Shown: in pieces, positions 7,661-15,493 of the stretch
Layout: each line of letters opens with the position of its first letter
How positions within the stretch are numbered: the first letter of the stretch is position 1
Source of the DNA: Poindextera sp035604135
GTDB taxonomy: Bacteria > Pseudomonadota > Alphaproteobacteria > Caulobacterales > Caulobacteraceae
Assembly (NCBI GenBank): GCA_035604135.1
Contig: DATNJB010000060.1
Coordinates: forward strand, 1-64,000
Direction of reading: 5' to 3'
DNA length: 64,000 nucleotides
Translations under genes and position numbers: made by a program
The notes under the pieces: generated by a model
What the model saw: the letters and a program-made list of their open reading frames with translations, nothing else
Database searches by the model: none
Told to the model about the DNA's origin: nothing

Positions 7661-8083
7661 CTACGCAGGCGTCGCTTTGGCGACGAGAGCGTGGATCTGC
7701 TCCGTCAGTTCGTTGTTCTGCTTGAGCAGCTTATGCACGTCATTGCTGATCTCGAGCAGCGCCTCGGCGTCCTTGTAGGTTTGGAGGGCCTGCTTGTCGG
7801 ACGCCGACGCGGCGACCTTCTGTCCCACCATGATGATCGACAGCAATACGAGTTGCAGGAAGGTCTGCGCGATCCAGGCGATCAAGGCGGCGGTGCCGGC
7901 CTTCAAGGCATCAGGAAGGCTGATGAAAGCAAGGATGGCGAACGCGTAGGCGCACCACATCGTGGCGACGACGTTGGTAATGTTGACAGCGAGCCAGCCA
8001 TTGAAACCGGTGTGTTCCCTGGCGGTGGTGTGCACGCCATGCTTCTTCCGCTCTTCCAACTGAGCGTGTGGGGTGTGGTCCAT
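7661..8083 (-). CDS. Small inner-membrane protein with C-terminal coiled coil
   Basis: A 140-aa protein starting at ATG 8083 with a GGGAGAC ribosome site. A charged N-terminus (about 30 aa) is followed by two membrane helices at about residues 36-56 and 64-87. A C-terminal cytosolic helix (ALQTYKDAEALLEISNDVHK) then has heptad character. The two-helix-plus-coil layout resembles DUF1003-like membrane proteins, but I would not assign the family firmly. No operon partner is visible; genes on both sides run in other directions. Confidence 0.7.
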   Translation of the reverse strand: MDHTPHAQLEERKKHGVHTTAREHTGFNGWLAVNITNVVATMWCAYAFAILAFISLPDALKAGTAALIAWIAQTFLQLVLLSIIMVGQKVAASASDKQALQTYKDAEALLEISNDVHKLLKQNNELTEQIHALVAKATPA

Positions 8084-8357
8084 TGTGTTCTGTCTCCCGT
8101 TTGAGGAGGGAATCGCCCTGCCGGGCGACGCCCACGTCGGCGACTCAGCCGAAAGCTCGTGCGCCTGAGTTGACCCAAGCTGGGCCACGCCGTCCATCGC
8201 GGCGTCCTCTCGGTCGGAGCTGGGCCGAGAGCGCCTTGTATCATAGCCCAGTATAGTATATTGGCGCCGCGCGTCGGGTCAGCCGTGATCGACGCGAGAC
8301 CGTCACGAAAGGCAGGCAGGAAGGACTTTGCGCGGGCGCTGGCGGCAAGGGGCTGAG

Positions 8358-9713
8358 ATGAAGAGACGCACGCCCCAGCGGCGGTGGACCTTCGGCGCGG
8401 CGTTGCTCGCGGTCGCGGCGATCTGCGCAAGCACTCGCCCGGCCCGCGCCGATGACGCCGACACCGGCAAACCCAAGACCGAGACCGTCGCCATCCACGG
8501 CCAGGCGACCGTCGTCGACCAGGGCACGCTGCCGTTCCACGCGCCTGATGCCGGGACGAACAGCTTGACCCCGCGGATCGGGCGCGAGACCTTCGATGCG
8601 ACGCTCTACGTGGGCTTCCGGCCCTGGAGCGGCGCCGAGGTCTGGGCCAATCCTGAGCTCGACCAGGGGTTCGGCCTCGACAACACCCTGGGCGTCGCCG
8701 GTTTTCCGAGCGGCGAGGCCTACAAGGTCGGCAAGAGCACGCCCTATTTCCGCTTGCCGCGGCTGTTCCTGCGCCAAACCATCGATCTCGGCGGGAAGAA
8801 ACAGAGTGTCGATGCCGACCTGAACCAGCTGGCCGGATCGCAGACCGCCAACCGGGTCGTGATCACGCTTGGCAAGTTCGGGGTCACCGATGTGTTCGAC
8901 ACCAACGCCTACGCCCACGATCCGCGAGGCGACTTCCTGAATTGGGCGCTGGTCGATACGGCGACCTTCGACTATGCGGCCGACGCCTGGGGCTACACTT
9001 ATGGCGCCGCGGTCGAGTGGTACCAAGGTCGCTGGACCCTGCGCGCCGGGGCCTTCGACCTCTCCGTCATCCCCAACAACTCCAGGCTCGATTCGACCCT
9101 CGGCCAGGACCAGTACGTCGTCGAGATCGAGGAGCGGCACACGATCGGCGGTCAGGCCGGCCGGCTGATGCTGACCGGCTATCTGACCCGCGGGCGGATG
9201 GGAACGTTTGCCGACGCCATCGCGCTTGCCGCAACGACCGGCCAACCGCCCAGCACCGCCAGCGTGCGCCGCTATCGGAGCCGGCCCGGTGTCAGCCTCG
9301 ACCTCGAGCAGACGCTCGCCGATGACCTTGGCCTGTTCGTGCGGGCTGGCATAGCGGATGGAGACTTCGAGTCGTACGAGTTCACCGATGTCGACGCCAC
9401 GTTCGCGGCCGGCCTCTCGCTGAGCGGCAAGCGTTGGGGACGCAAGGACGACACCCTCGGCGTCGCCGGTGTGATCAACGGCATCTCGAAGATCCACCAA
9501 GAGTACTTCGCCGATGGCGGGCTCGGCATCCTGGTCGGCGACGGCGAGCTGCCGCATCCCGGGCCGGAGGAGATCATCGAGACCTATTACAAGATTGCCC
9601 TCACATCGCGCCTGGCGCTCAGCCTGGATGGGCAGCTCGTGACCAATCCCGGCTACAACCGCGACCGCGGCCCGGCGCCGATCGTGGCCGCTCGCCTGCA
9701 CGCGCAGTTCTGA
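8358..9713 (+). CDS. OprB-family carbohydrate-selective porin
   Basis: A 451-aa outer-membrane porin. The start is ATG 8358, seven bases after AAGGGG; it opens with a signal peptide (MKRRTPQRRW, a hydrophobic Ala/Leu core, cleavage near ARA-DD). The mature protein matches the OprB fold: WSGAEVWANPELDQGFGLDN near the N-terminus, LGKFGVTDVFDTNAYAHDPR in the middle, and a final aromatic (LHAQF) needed for barrel assembly. OprB porins let sugars cross the outer membrane. The promoter should lie in the 270-base gap upstream, which has an AT-rich patch near 8234-8261. No sugar transporter is adjacent. Confidence 0.9.
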   Translation: MKRRTPQRRWTFGAALLAVAAICASTRPARADDADTGKPKTETVAIHGQATVVDQGTLPFHAPDAGTNSLTPRIGRETFDATLYVGFRPWSGAEVWANPELDQGFGLDNTLGVAGFPSGEAYKVGKSTPYFRLPRLFLRQTIDLGGKKQSVDADLNQLAGSQTANRVVITLGKFGVTDVFDTNAYAHDPRGDFLNWALVDTATFDYAADAWGYTYGAAVEWYQGRWTLRAGAFDLSVIPNNSRLDSTLGQDQYVVEIEERHTIGGQAGRLMLTGYLTRGRMGTFADAIALAATTGQPPSTASVRRYRSRPGVSLDLEQTLADDLGLFVRAGIADGDFESYEFTDVDATFAAGLSLSGKRWGRKDDTLGVAGVINGISKIHQEYFADGGLGILVGDGELPHPGPEEIIETYYKIALTSRLALSLDGQLVTNPGYNRDRGPAPIVAARLHAQF

Positions 9714-9760
9714 TCCCGGCGGGCGTTAGCGCGCGCCAAAACATGCTAGGGGACGGCGAA

Positions 9761-10945
9761 ATGTCCCCGCGCCCCGCCCCGCCGCACGCTCTCGCCCGCG
9801 ACGCCGTGCGACGGCTTGAGCTCTCCAAGGTGCGTGAGGTGGCGAACGCCGGCTTCGGGCGTGCAGACGTGCTCAGGTTCTGGTTCGGCGAGAGCGATAC
9901 GCCGACGCCGACCTTCATCCGCGACGCGGCGGTTCAGGCGCTCGCCGCCGGCCGGACCTTCTACGCCCACAACCACGGCCTGGCCGAGCTTCGCGAGGCG
10001 CTCGGGCGGTACTTGAGCGCCCTGCATGGGCGCGCCTTCGACCCCGAACGCCTCTCGATCACCAGCGCGGGCGTCTCGGCGTTGATGATCGCCATGCAGG
10101 CGCTGCTCGATCCCGGCGACCGGGTCGTCGCGGTCACGCCGGTCTGGCCGAACCTCGTCGAGATCCCGAAGATCCTCGGCGCCGAGGTCGTGCGCGTCGG
10201 GCTTGCCCCGCAACAGGGGCGCTGGCGGCTCGACCTCGATCAGCTCCTCGACGCAGTCACGCCGTCCACGCGTCTCGTGCTGATCAATTCGCCGGGCAAT
10301 CCGACCGGCTGGACGCTCGAGGCCGAGCAGCGCGCGCCGATCCTCGAGCACTGCCGGCGGCTGGGCGTTTGGCTGCTGGTCGATGACGTCTACGAGCGGC
10401 TCTACTACGGCGCCGGCGACAGCGCCCCGTCCTTCCTGCCGCTTGCCGACGCGGACGACCGGATCGTCGGGGGCAACAGCTTCTCGAAGGCCTGGCTGAT
10501 GACCGGCTGGCGCCTCGGCTGGCTGGTCGCGCCGCCGGCGCTGCAGCCGGAGATCGGCAAGCTGATCGAGTACAACACCTCCTGCGTGCCGGATTTCGTC
10601 CAGGCGGCCGGGCTCGCGGCGCTCACCGATGGCGAGGCCCACATCGTCCAGCTACGCGCCGACCTGCTCCGAAAGCGAGATCGGCTCACGGCCGCGCTCG
10701 CTCGGCATCCAAAACTCAGCCTCACGGTCCCCGACGGGGGCATGTACGTCTTCTTCCGCATCGCCGGCGAGGACGACTCCGTGGCGTTGGCGAAGCGGCT
10801 GATCGACGAGGCTGGGCTTGGCCTCGCGCCGGGCGCCGCTTTCGGGCCGGAAGGCGAGGGCTGGCTGCGCTGGTGCTTCGCCGCCGCCGACGAGGCGCTG
10901 GACGAGGGGGTGCGGCGGCTGACGGGCTGGCTGGGCGCCTCGTAG
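9761..10945 (+). CDS. PLP-dependent aminotransferase, class I/II (AspC-like)
   Basis: A 394-aa fold-type I aminotransferase. The start at ATG 9761 is supported by GGGGACGGCGAA; an upstream ATG at 9743 is in frame but has no site. It shows the family markers: TSAGVSALMIAMQALLDPGD near residue 105, INSPGNPTGW (cofactor and substrate contacts), DDVYERLYY, and the Schiff-base lysine in NSFSKAWLMTGWRLGW. The C-terminal GGMYVFF and WLRWCFAA fit class I enzymes. It transfers amino groups between an amino acid and a 2-oxoacid; substrate cannot be read from sequence. It appears monocistronic, before a promoter-like motif for folE. Confidence 0.9.
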   Translation: MSPRPAPPHALARDAVRRLELSKVREVANAGFGRADVLRFWFGESDTPTPTFIRDAAVQALAAGRTFYAHNHGLAELREALGRYLSALHGRAFDPERLSITSAGVSALMIAMQALLDPGDRVVAVTPVWPNLVEIPKILGAEVVRVGLAPQQGRWRLDLDQLLDAVTPSTRLVLINSPGNPTGWTLEAEQRAPILEHCRRLGVWLLVDDVYERLYYGAGDSAPSFLPLADADDRIVGGNSFSKAWLMTGWRLGWLVAPPALQPEIGKLIEYNTSCVPDFVQAAGLAALTDGEAHIVQLRADLLRKRDRLTAALARHPKLSLTVPDGGMYVFFRIAGEDDSVALAKRLIDEAGLGLAPGAAFGPEGEGWLRWCFAAADEALDEGVRRLTGWLGAS

Positions 10946-10961
10946 CTCGAGCGTTGGGCTC

Positions 10962-10991
10962 GGGAACCTATCGGCCGCCCTTACGTCCATT
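10962..10991 (+). promoter_or_regulatory. ECF-type promoter motif upstream of folE
   Basis: GGGAACCT (10962-10969), a 16-base spacer, then TCCATT (10986-10991). The same two blocks at the same spacing occur upstream of the cytochrome gene (13036) and the DUF4142 gene (14513). Transcription would start near 10998, favouring the folE start at 11019. Confidence 0.6.
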
Positions 10992-11018
10992 GGCCGCATG
11001 CAAACCAATGGACGCGCG

Positions 11019-11654
11019 ATGCTCAGAGCCAGCCATCTCGAAATCGAAGCCGACCCTCACAAGATCGAGCCCATCGAGCTGCACGCCCCGCCTTCGCGGG
11101 CCGAGGCGGAACAGGCGGTCCGCACGCTGATCCGCTGGGCCGGAGACGACCCAACGCGAGAAGGTCTGCGGGCGACGCCGGCGCGGGTCGTGCGCGCCTA
11201 TGAGGAGTGGTTCGCGGGCTACGGCCAAGATCCGGCGGCCATCCTCGAGCGCACTTTCGAGGAGGTCGGCGGCTATGCCGACATGGTGCTGCTCAAGGAC
11301 ATCCCGGTCACGTCCTACTGCGAGCACCACATGGCGGCGATCCGCGGGGTCGCTCACGTCGGCTATTTGCCGGCCGGCCGCGTCGTCGGAATCTCGAAAC
11401 TGGCGCGGCTCGTCGAGGCCTACAGCCGCCGTCTACAGATCCAGGAGCGGTTGACGGCGTCGATCGCCGACACGCTGCAAGCGAGCCTCGAGCCGCTCGG
11501 CGTCGGCGTGGTGATCGAGGCGACGCACGACTGCATGGCCGCGCGGGGCGTGAACACACCGGGCGTCAGCATGATCACCAAACGCCTGCTCGGCGCTTTC
11601 GACGTCGATCCTGTGCGAAGCGACTTCCTGTCGGCCATCAGCCGCGGAGCCTGA
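11019..11654 (+). CDS. folE: GTP cyclohydrolase I
   Basis: Converts GTP to 7,8-dihydroneopterin triphosphate, the first step of tetrahydrofolate and other pterin synthesis. The protein is 211 aa. It shows the zinc and catalytic motif SYCEHHMAA, then GVAHVGYLPAGRVVGISKLARLV, RRLQIQERLT and the second zinc cysteine in THDCMAARGV. An in-frame ATG at 10998 is possible, but it falls at the predicted transcription start, so ATG 11019 is chosen. An ECF sigma factor and a DHFR-like gene follow at gaps of 56 and 29 bases, suggesting that pterin synthesis is tied to this stress regulon. A housekeeping folE may exist elsewhere. Confidence 0.93.
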   Translation: MLRASHLEIEADPHKIEPIELHAPPSRAEAEQAVRTLIRWAGDDPTREGLRATPARVVRAYEEWFAGYGQDPAAILERTFEEVGGYADMVLLKDIPVTSYCEHHMAAIRGVAHVGYLPAGRVVGISKLARLVEAYSRRLQIQERLTASIADTLQASLEPLGVGVVIEATHDCMAARGVNTPGVSMITKRLLGAFDVDPVRSDFLSAISRGA

Positions 11655-11710
11655 GGCCTCGGCCTCCTTTCGGCTTTGCATGCAACCACCTTGCGACTAT
11701 CAGGCGAAGA

Positions 11711-12391
11711 ATGAGCTACGACTACTCGCAGTTGGCTGAATCAGACCTTGCCGCGTTGGCCGCGCAAGGCGACCGCGACGCGTTCCGCGCCATCACGCAA
11801 CGATGCAATCAGAGACTGTTCCGCATCGCCCGCGCGGTGGTCAAAGACGACGACGAGGCCGCGGATGTCCTGCAGGAAGCCTACTTGCACGCTTTCGGCG
11901 GCCTGGATGGATTTCGGGACGAGTCGAGCCTGTTCACCTGGCTGACGACGATCACATTGAACGAGGCGCGCGGTCGCCTGCGTAAGCGCCATCCGACAAT
12001 CGGGCTGGAAGCGGTCGAGACCGCTCAGGAGGAAGGCGCGCGGATCGCCATGTTTCCCCGATCGTTCGGCGAGGGCACGCCCGAGAGCGACGTTGCCCGC
12101 GCGGAGTCTCGGCGGCTGATGGAAGTCGCCATCGACGCGTTGCCCGACGACTTTCGGATCGTCTTCATCATGCGGGCCGTCGAGGAGTGCACCGTGGTGG
12201 AAACGGCGAACCAGCTCGGCATCCGGCCCGAGACGGTCAGGACCCGACTCTTTCGCGCTCGCCAGATTTTGCGCAAGGCGCTGCACGCCAAGCTCTCATC
12301 GAGCGTCACCGAGGCTTTCCCTTTCCTGGGCGAGCGATGTCGAGCGATGACAGATACGGTTCTGCAACGGCTCGGGTCTGCCGCGCGCTAG
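11711..12391 (+). CDS. ECF sigma factor (first copy)
   Basis: A 226-aa sigma-70-family ECF factor. Region 2 is DRDAFRAITQRCNQRLFRIA through DEAADVLQEAYLHAF and FTWLTTITLNEARGRL. Region 4 is LPDDFRIVFIMRAVEECTVV, then LGIRPETVRTRLFRARQ. After region 4 comes a tail of about 35 residues ending FLGERCRAMTDTVLQRLG, shared with the second ECF gene at 15494. No anti-sigma gene is adjacent, so control may lie in the tail or at transcription. It is cotranscribed with folE and the DHFR-like gene. Confidence 0.92.
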   Translation: MSYDYSQLAESDLAALAAQGDRDAFRAITQRCNQRLFRIARAVVKDDDEAADVLQEAYLHAFGGLDGFRDESSLFTWLTTITLNEARGRLRKRHPTIGLEAVETAQEEGARIAMFPRSFGEGTPESDVARAESRRLMEVAIDALPDDFRIVFIMRAVEECTVVETANQLGIRPETVRTRLFRARQILRKALHAKLSSSVTEAFPFLGERCRAMTDTVLQRLGSAAR

Positions 12392-12420
12392 AGTTCCGCG
12401 CCTCGGCGCCAGGTGATCAA

Positions 12421-12993
12421 ATGTCGCGCTCCCGGCGCATCGAAGGCTTCGCAATCGTCTCGGAGGACGGCATGCTCGCCGACGCGGCGGGGGTCATGCC
12501 GGACGCGCTCAAGTTCGAGGCCGATCAGTGCTTCTTCGAGCGCGGCCTCGACCGCGTCGATGTTGTGGTGCACGGGCGCCACTCCCATGAGCAGCAGCCC
12601 CACTCGCACCTGCGCCAGCGGTTGATCGTGACCGGGCAAGTCCCCGCGCTGGTCGCCGATCCTTCGAATGCAAAGGCGCTCTTCTGGAACCCCGCGGGCG
12701 CCTCGCTCGAGCAAGCCTTGGCGGCGCTTGGAAGGCCCGACGCCCGAATTGGCGTGATCGGTGGAACGCGCGTCTTTGCGCTCTTTCTCGACCTCTACGA
12801 TGTTTTCTTCCTGACGCGGGCGCCGGGCGTTCGTCTGCCCGGCGGGCGGCCCGTCTTTCCCGACGTTCCGGCGCGGTCGCCGGAGGCGGTTCTCGCGCGC
12901 CACGGGCTCGTCCGCGGTCGCACACGCGAGCTCGATCACGGGAAGCGACTTGTCCTCGAGAGCTGGCGTCGGCGGCCAGCCGGAAGAGGCTGA
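12421..12993 (+). CDS. Dihydrofolate reductase-like (RibD-C/DHFR fold) protein
   Basis: A 190-aa protein starting at ATG 12421. The N-terminal strand and loop IEGFAIVSEDGMLADAAG and the C-terminal GVIGGTRVFALFLDLYDVFFLTRAPGVRLP form the DHFR/RibD C-terminal nucleotide-binding pattern. HGRHSHEQQPHSHLRQR in between is typical of an alphaproteobacterial group annotated as dihydrofolate reductase. It should reduce a pterin or similar compound with NAD(P)H. It is not a classical FolA. Its position after folE and an ECF sigma factor supports a pterin substrate, which is inference. Confidence 0.72.
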   Translation: MSRSRRIEGFAIVSEDGMLADAAGVMPDALKFEADQCFFERGLDRVDVVVHGRHSHEQQPHSHLRQRLIVTGQVPALVADPSNAKALFWNPAGASLEQALAALGRPDARIGVIGGTRVFALFLDLYDVFFLTRAPGVRLPGGRPVFPDVPARSPEAVLARHGLVRGRTRELDHGKRLVLESWRRRPAGRG

Positions 12994-13035
12994 GACGGCC
13001 TGCGCCGGCGGCCCTGCCGAATAGTGAAGGTCGTC

Positions 13036-13065
13036 GGGAACATTTGTCCGCGCCCGCCATCCAAT
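13036..13065 (+). promoter_or_regulatory. ECF-type promoter motif upstream of the diheme cytochrome
   Basis: GGGAACAT (13036-13043), a 16-base spacer and TCCAAT (13060-13065). It is nearly identical to the copies at 10962 and 14513. The -10-like block overlaps a possible ATG at 13064, so that ATG cannot be the start of a message made from this promoter. Confidence 0.65.
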
Positions 13066-13126
13066 GAAACGCAAGGCGGCCGATAGGCGCGCACGCGCGC
13101 GTCTGCCCGCGGCTGGGGAGACGGCT

Positions 13127-14476
13127 GTGCAACCTCCATCGTCAAGGCGTTCGCTTTACCTCGCATGCGCGGGCGTCTGCGCGTTCGCGCTTGGCGTCGT
13201 GGCGTCGACGTTTGGCCCGACCTCGGTCGCCCAGGACAATGACGCCGGCGCGCGAGGGAACGACCACGCCGCGCTGGTCGAGCAAGGCCGCGCCGTCTTC
13301 CGCGACGACACCTTCGGCGACGAAGCGTTCTGGGGCGACACGCTGAAGCTGCACCGCGCGATCGAAGGCGCGGCGCTCGGCGGCGTCGGCGCGGGCGTGA
13401 GCCCGGCGACAGCGCTCAGCGTCGGCCTCAAGGTCGATGTGGATCGGCTGCCGGCGCCGGTGATCGAGGCGATCAAGGCGGGCAAGGTCGACCTCAACGA
13501 CCCGGCGACGACGGTGGCGCTCCTGCGCGCCAACGCCGTGGTCGGCGTGGTCGGCCGGTTCGACCCGGGCGACAGCAAAGGGCTGAGGTCGATCGGGATC
13601 ACCTGCGGCCTCTGCCATTCGAACGTCGACAATTCGGTCGCGCCCGGCATCGGCCACCGGCTCGACGGCTGGCCGAACCGCGACCTCAACGTCGGGGCGA
13701 TCATCGATCTCGCGCCCGACCTCACGGTCGTCCAGAACCTGCTGGGCGCCGACCGTCCGACGGTCGACAAGGTCCTGCACAGCTGGGGTCCCGGCAAGTT
13801 CGACGCCGAGCTCTTCCTCGATGGCAAGGCGTTCCGGCCGGATGGACAATCAGCCGCCACCCTCATCCCTGCCGCCTACGGCCTGGCGGGCGTGAACCTG
13901 CACACCTACACCGGCTGGGGCTCGATCCCTTACTGGAACGCCTTCGTCGCCGTCCTCGAGATGCACGGCCAGGGCAACTTCACCGACCCGCGGCTGGACA
14001 ACGCCGCGCAGTTCCCGGTCGCCGCCAGGGCGCACTTCGGACACGTCCGCAACACGCCGGACCTGGTGACGTCGAAGCTCGCGGCCCTGCAGGCCTATCA
14101 GCTCTCACTGCCTGCCCCGCCCGCGCCCACCGGATCGTTCGACCCGGCCGCGGCCGCTCGCGGCCAGGCGCTGTTCGACGGACGCGCGAATTGCGCCTCT
14201 TGCCACCAGGCCCCTCAGTTCACCGAGGCCGGCTGGGACATGCACACGGGCCAGGAGATCGGCATCGACGACTTCCAGGCCGACCGGGCGCCGGATCACG
14301 CCTACCGCACGACGCCGTTGCGCGGCATCGCCGCGTCGCGAATGAAGGGCGGTTTCTATCACGACGGGCGCTTCGCGACGCTGGGCGAGGTGGTCGACCA
14401 CTACAACAAGACGCTCGGTCTCGGGCTGAGCGACGCCGACCGGCATGACCTGGTCGAATACCTGAAGTCCCTGTGA
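13127..14476 (+). CDS. Diheme cytochrome c, peroxidase-like, exported
   Basis: About 449 aa. The GTG start at 13127 is chosen because GGGGAG lies just upstream and the alternative ATG at 13064 overlaps the promoter motif. A twin-Arg-like basic start and hydrophobic segment (LYLACAGVCAFALGVVAST) would export it to the periplasm. Two CXXCH haem sites are present: CGLCH near residue 159 and CASCH near residue 355. The second lies in a C-terminal domain with GGFYHDGRFATLGEVVDHYN, typical of MauG/cytochrome-c-peroxidase-like proteins. It may detoxify peroxide or pass electrons to the neighbouring cupredoxin. Substrate is unknown. Confidence 0.88.
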   Translation: MQPPSSRRSLYLACAGVCAFALGVVASTFGPTSVAQDNDAGARGNDHAALVEQGRAVFRDDTFGDEAFWGDTLKLHRAIEGAALGGVGAGVSPATALSVGLKVDVDRLPAPVIEAIKAGKVDLNDPATTVALLRANAVVGVVGRFDPGDSKGLRSIGITCGLCHSNVDNSVAPGIGHRLDGWPNRDLNVGAIIDLAPDLTVVQNLLGADRPTVDKVLHSWGPGKFDAELFLDGKAFRPDGQSAATLIPAAYGLAGVNLHTYTGWGSIPYWNAFVAVLEMHGQGNFTDPRLDNAAQFPVAARAHFGHVRNTPDLVTSKLAALQAYQLSLPAPPAPTGSFDPAAAARGQALFDGRANCASCHQAPQFTEAGWDMHTGQEIGIDDFQADRAPDHAYRTTPLRGIAASRMKGGFYHDGRFATLGEVVDHYNKTLGLGLSDADRHDLVEYLKSL

Positions 14477-14512
14477 ACCACCCCGCCCCGGTCCTGGGGC
14501 GTCGGCGCAGGC

Positions 14513-14542
14513 GGGAACATCCTCGTGCTGTCGTCGTCCAAT
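14513..14542 (+). promoter_or_regulatory. ECF-type promoter motif upstream of the DUF4142 gene
   Basis: GGGAACAT (14513-14520), a 16-base spacer and TCCAAT (14537-14542). Both blocks are identical to those at 13036. The DUF4142 start at 14593 lies about 45 bases beyond the expected transcription start. Confidence 0.65.
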
Positions 14543-14592
14543 CCTTTCAGACGCGCCGGTTCGCGCGCGTAACGCCCAAAGGGACAAGGGAC

Positions 14593-15121
14593 ATGCACTC
14601 CAGAGACCTGCTCGTCATCGCCGCGCTGCTTGGCGGCGCGAGCTACGCCATCGCCCAGCCGGCCAGTGGGCCGAACGACGCCCAGATCGCCGACATCGCC
14701 TACACGGCAGGCGCCATCGACATCGCCGCCGCTCACCAGGCGCTCGCCAAGTCGCACAATCACGCCGTGCGGGACTTCGCCCGCGAGATGGTCCGCGACC
14801 ACACGGCGGTCAACGTCCAGGCGCTGGCGCTCGTGCACAAGCTGCACGTCACGCCCGAGGCCAACCCGACCAGCGCGTCGCTAACGCAGGCGGCCGAGCA
14901 GAAGCGGCATTGATTTTGCTCACCTTTCTGGCCATGTGTTCGACCTAGCCTGCGCCAAGAACGAGGTCGCCTACCACCAGACCGTCAATGGCGCGCTCGC
15001 CAACACCCTCATTCCCGACGCGCACAATCCGGAGCTGAAGAGCCTGCTCGAAACGGGCCTGAAGCTGTTTCAGATGCATGAGCAGCACGCCGAGCAGATG
15101 GTCGCGGCGCTCAGCAAATGA
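14593..15121 (+). pseudogene. DUF4142 secreted protein, interrupted by a frameshift
   Basis: The first frame encodes a signal peptide (MHSRDLLVIAALLGGAS) and the first half of a DUF4142 domain, with HAVRDFAREMVRDHTAVN, then stops at 14911-14913. The rest of the domain continues in the next frame from about 14912: FAHLSGHVFDLACAKNEVAYHQ to the end at 15121. Both halves are well conserved, so the change looks recent or is a sequencing error near 14905-14915. DUF4142 proteins are ferritin-like helical periplasmic proteins of uncertain role. The second half overlaps the cupredoxin start by ATGA. Confidence 0.85.
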
Positions 15122-15459
15122 TGCGGCGGCTCTTTCTCGTCCTCGCCATGGTCGCCGCGGCCTCCCCGGCTGCCGCGGTGGCCAGACGGGCGGTGGTCCA
15201 CCAAGCCAAGGCGCCGGCGATCATCGTCATCGCCAACATGGCCTATGGGTCGCCGCCCGCCGGTCTTCACGTCGGCGACACGGTCGAATGGGTGAACCAC
15301 GACATCTTCCTGCACTCGGCGACGGCGACCGACCACAGCTTCGACGTCCAGTTGCGGCCGGGCGCGACCGGAACGGTCAAGCTCACACACGCCGGAACCA
15401 TCGGCTACACTTGCAAATACCACCCCGGTATGAAGAGCCAACTCGTGGTTGCGAAGTGA
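15118..15459 (+). CDS. Cupredoxin (plastocyanin/azurin-like copper protein)
   Basis: A 113-aa secreted type 1 copper protein. The signal peptide MMRRLFLVLAMVAAASPAAA is followed by a single cupredoxin domain. The copper ligands are visible: His in FLHSATA, then Cys, His and Met in YTCKYHPGMKSQL. The ATG overlaps the stop of the DUF4142 frame. It probably shuttles electrons in the periplasm, plausibly with the diheme cytochrome encoded upstream. The ECF sigma gene follows 34 bases later. Confidence 0.9.
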   Translation: MMRRLFLVLAMVAAASPAAAVARRAVVHQAKAPAIIVIANMAYGSPPAGLHVGDTVEWVNHDIFLHSATATDHSFDVQLRPGATGTVKLTHAGTIGYTCKYHPGMKSQLVVAK

Positions 15460-15493
15460 GCGCCGCGACGAGCTCGAAACGGAGCGCGAGCGC

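Noticed and set aside
8241..9701. Long open frame on the minus strand (486 codons)
   Set aside because: It is the antisense shadow of the OprB gene; its product is low-complexity and the plus strand has a signal peptide, a ribosome site and family motifs.
13064..13126. ATG at 13064 as start of the diheme cytochrome
   Set aside because: It overlaps the -10-like block of the promoter motif and lacks a ribosome site, while GTG 13127 has GGGGAG just upstream.
13036..14542. Reading the GGGAACAT motifs as EcfG promoters
   Set aside because: The spacing to a CGTT box does not fit; all three copies instead share TCCA(A/T)T at 16 bases, a different -10 block.
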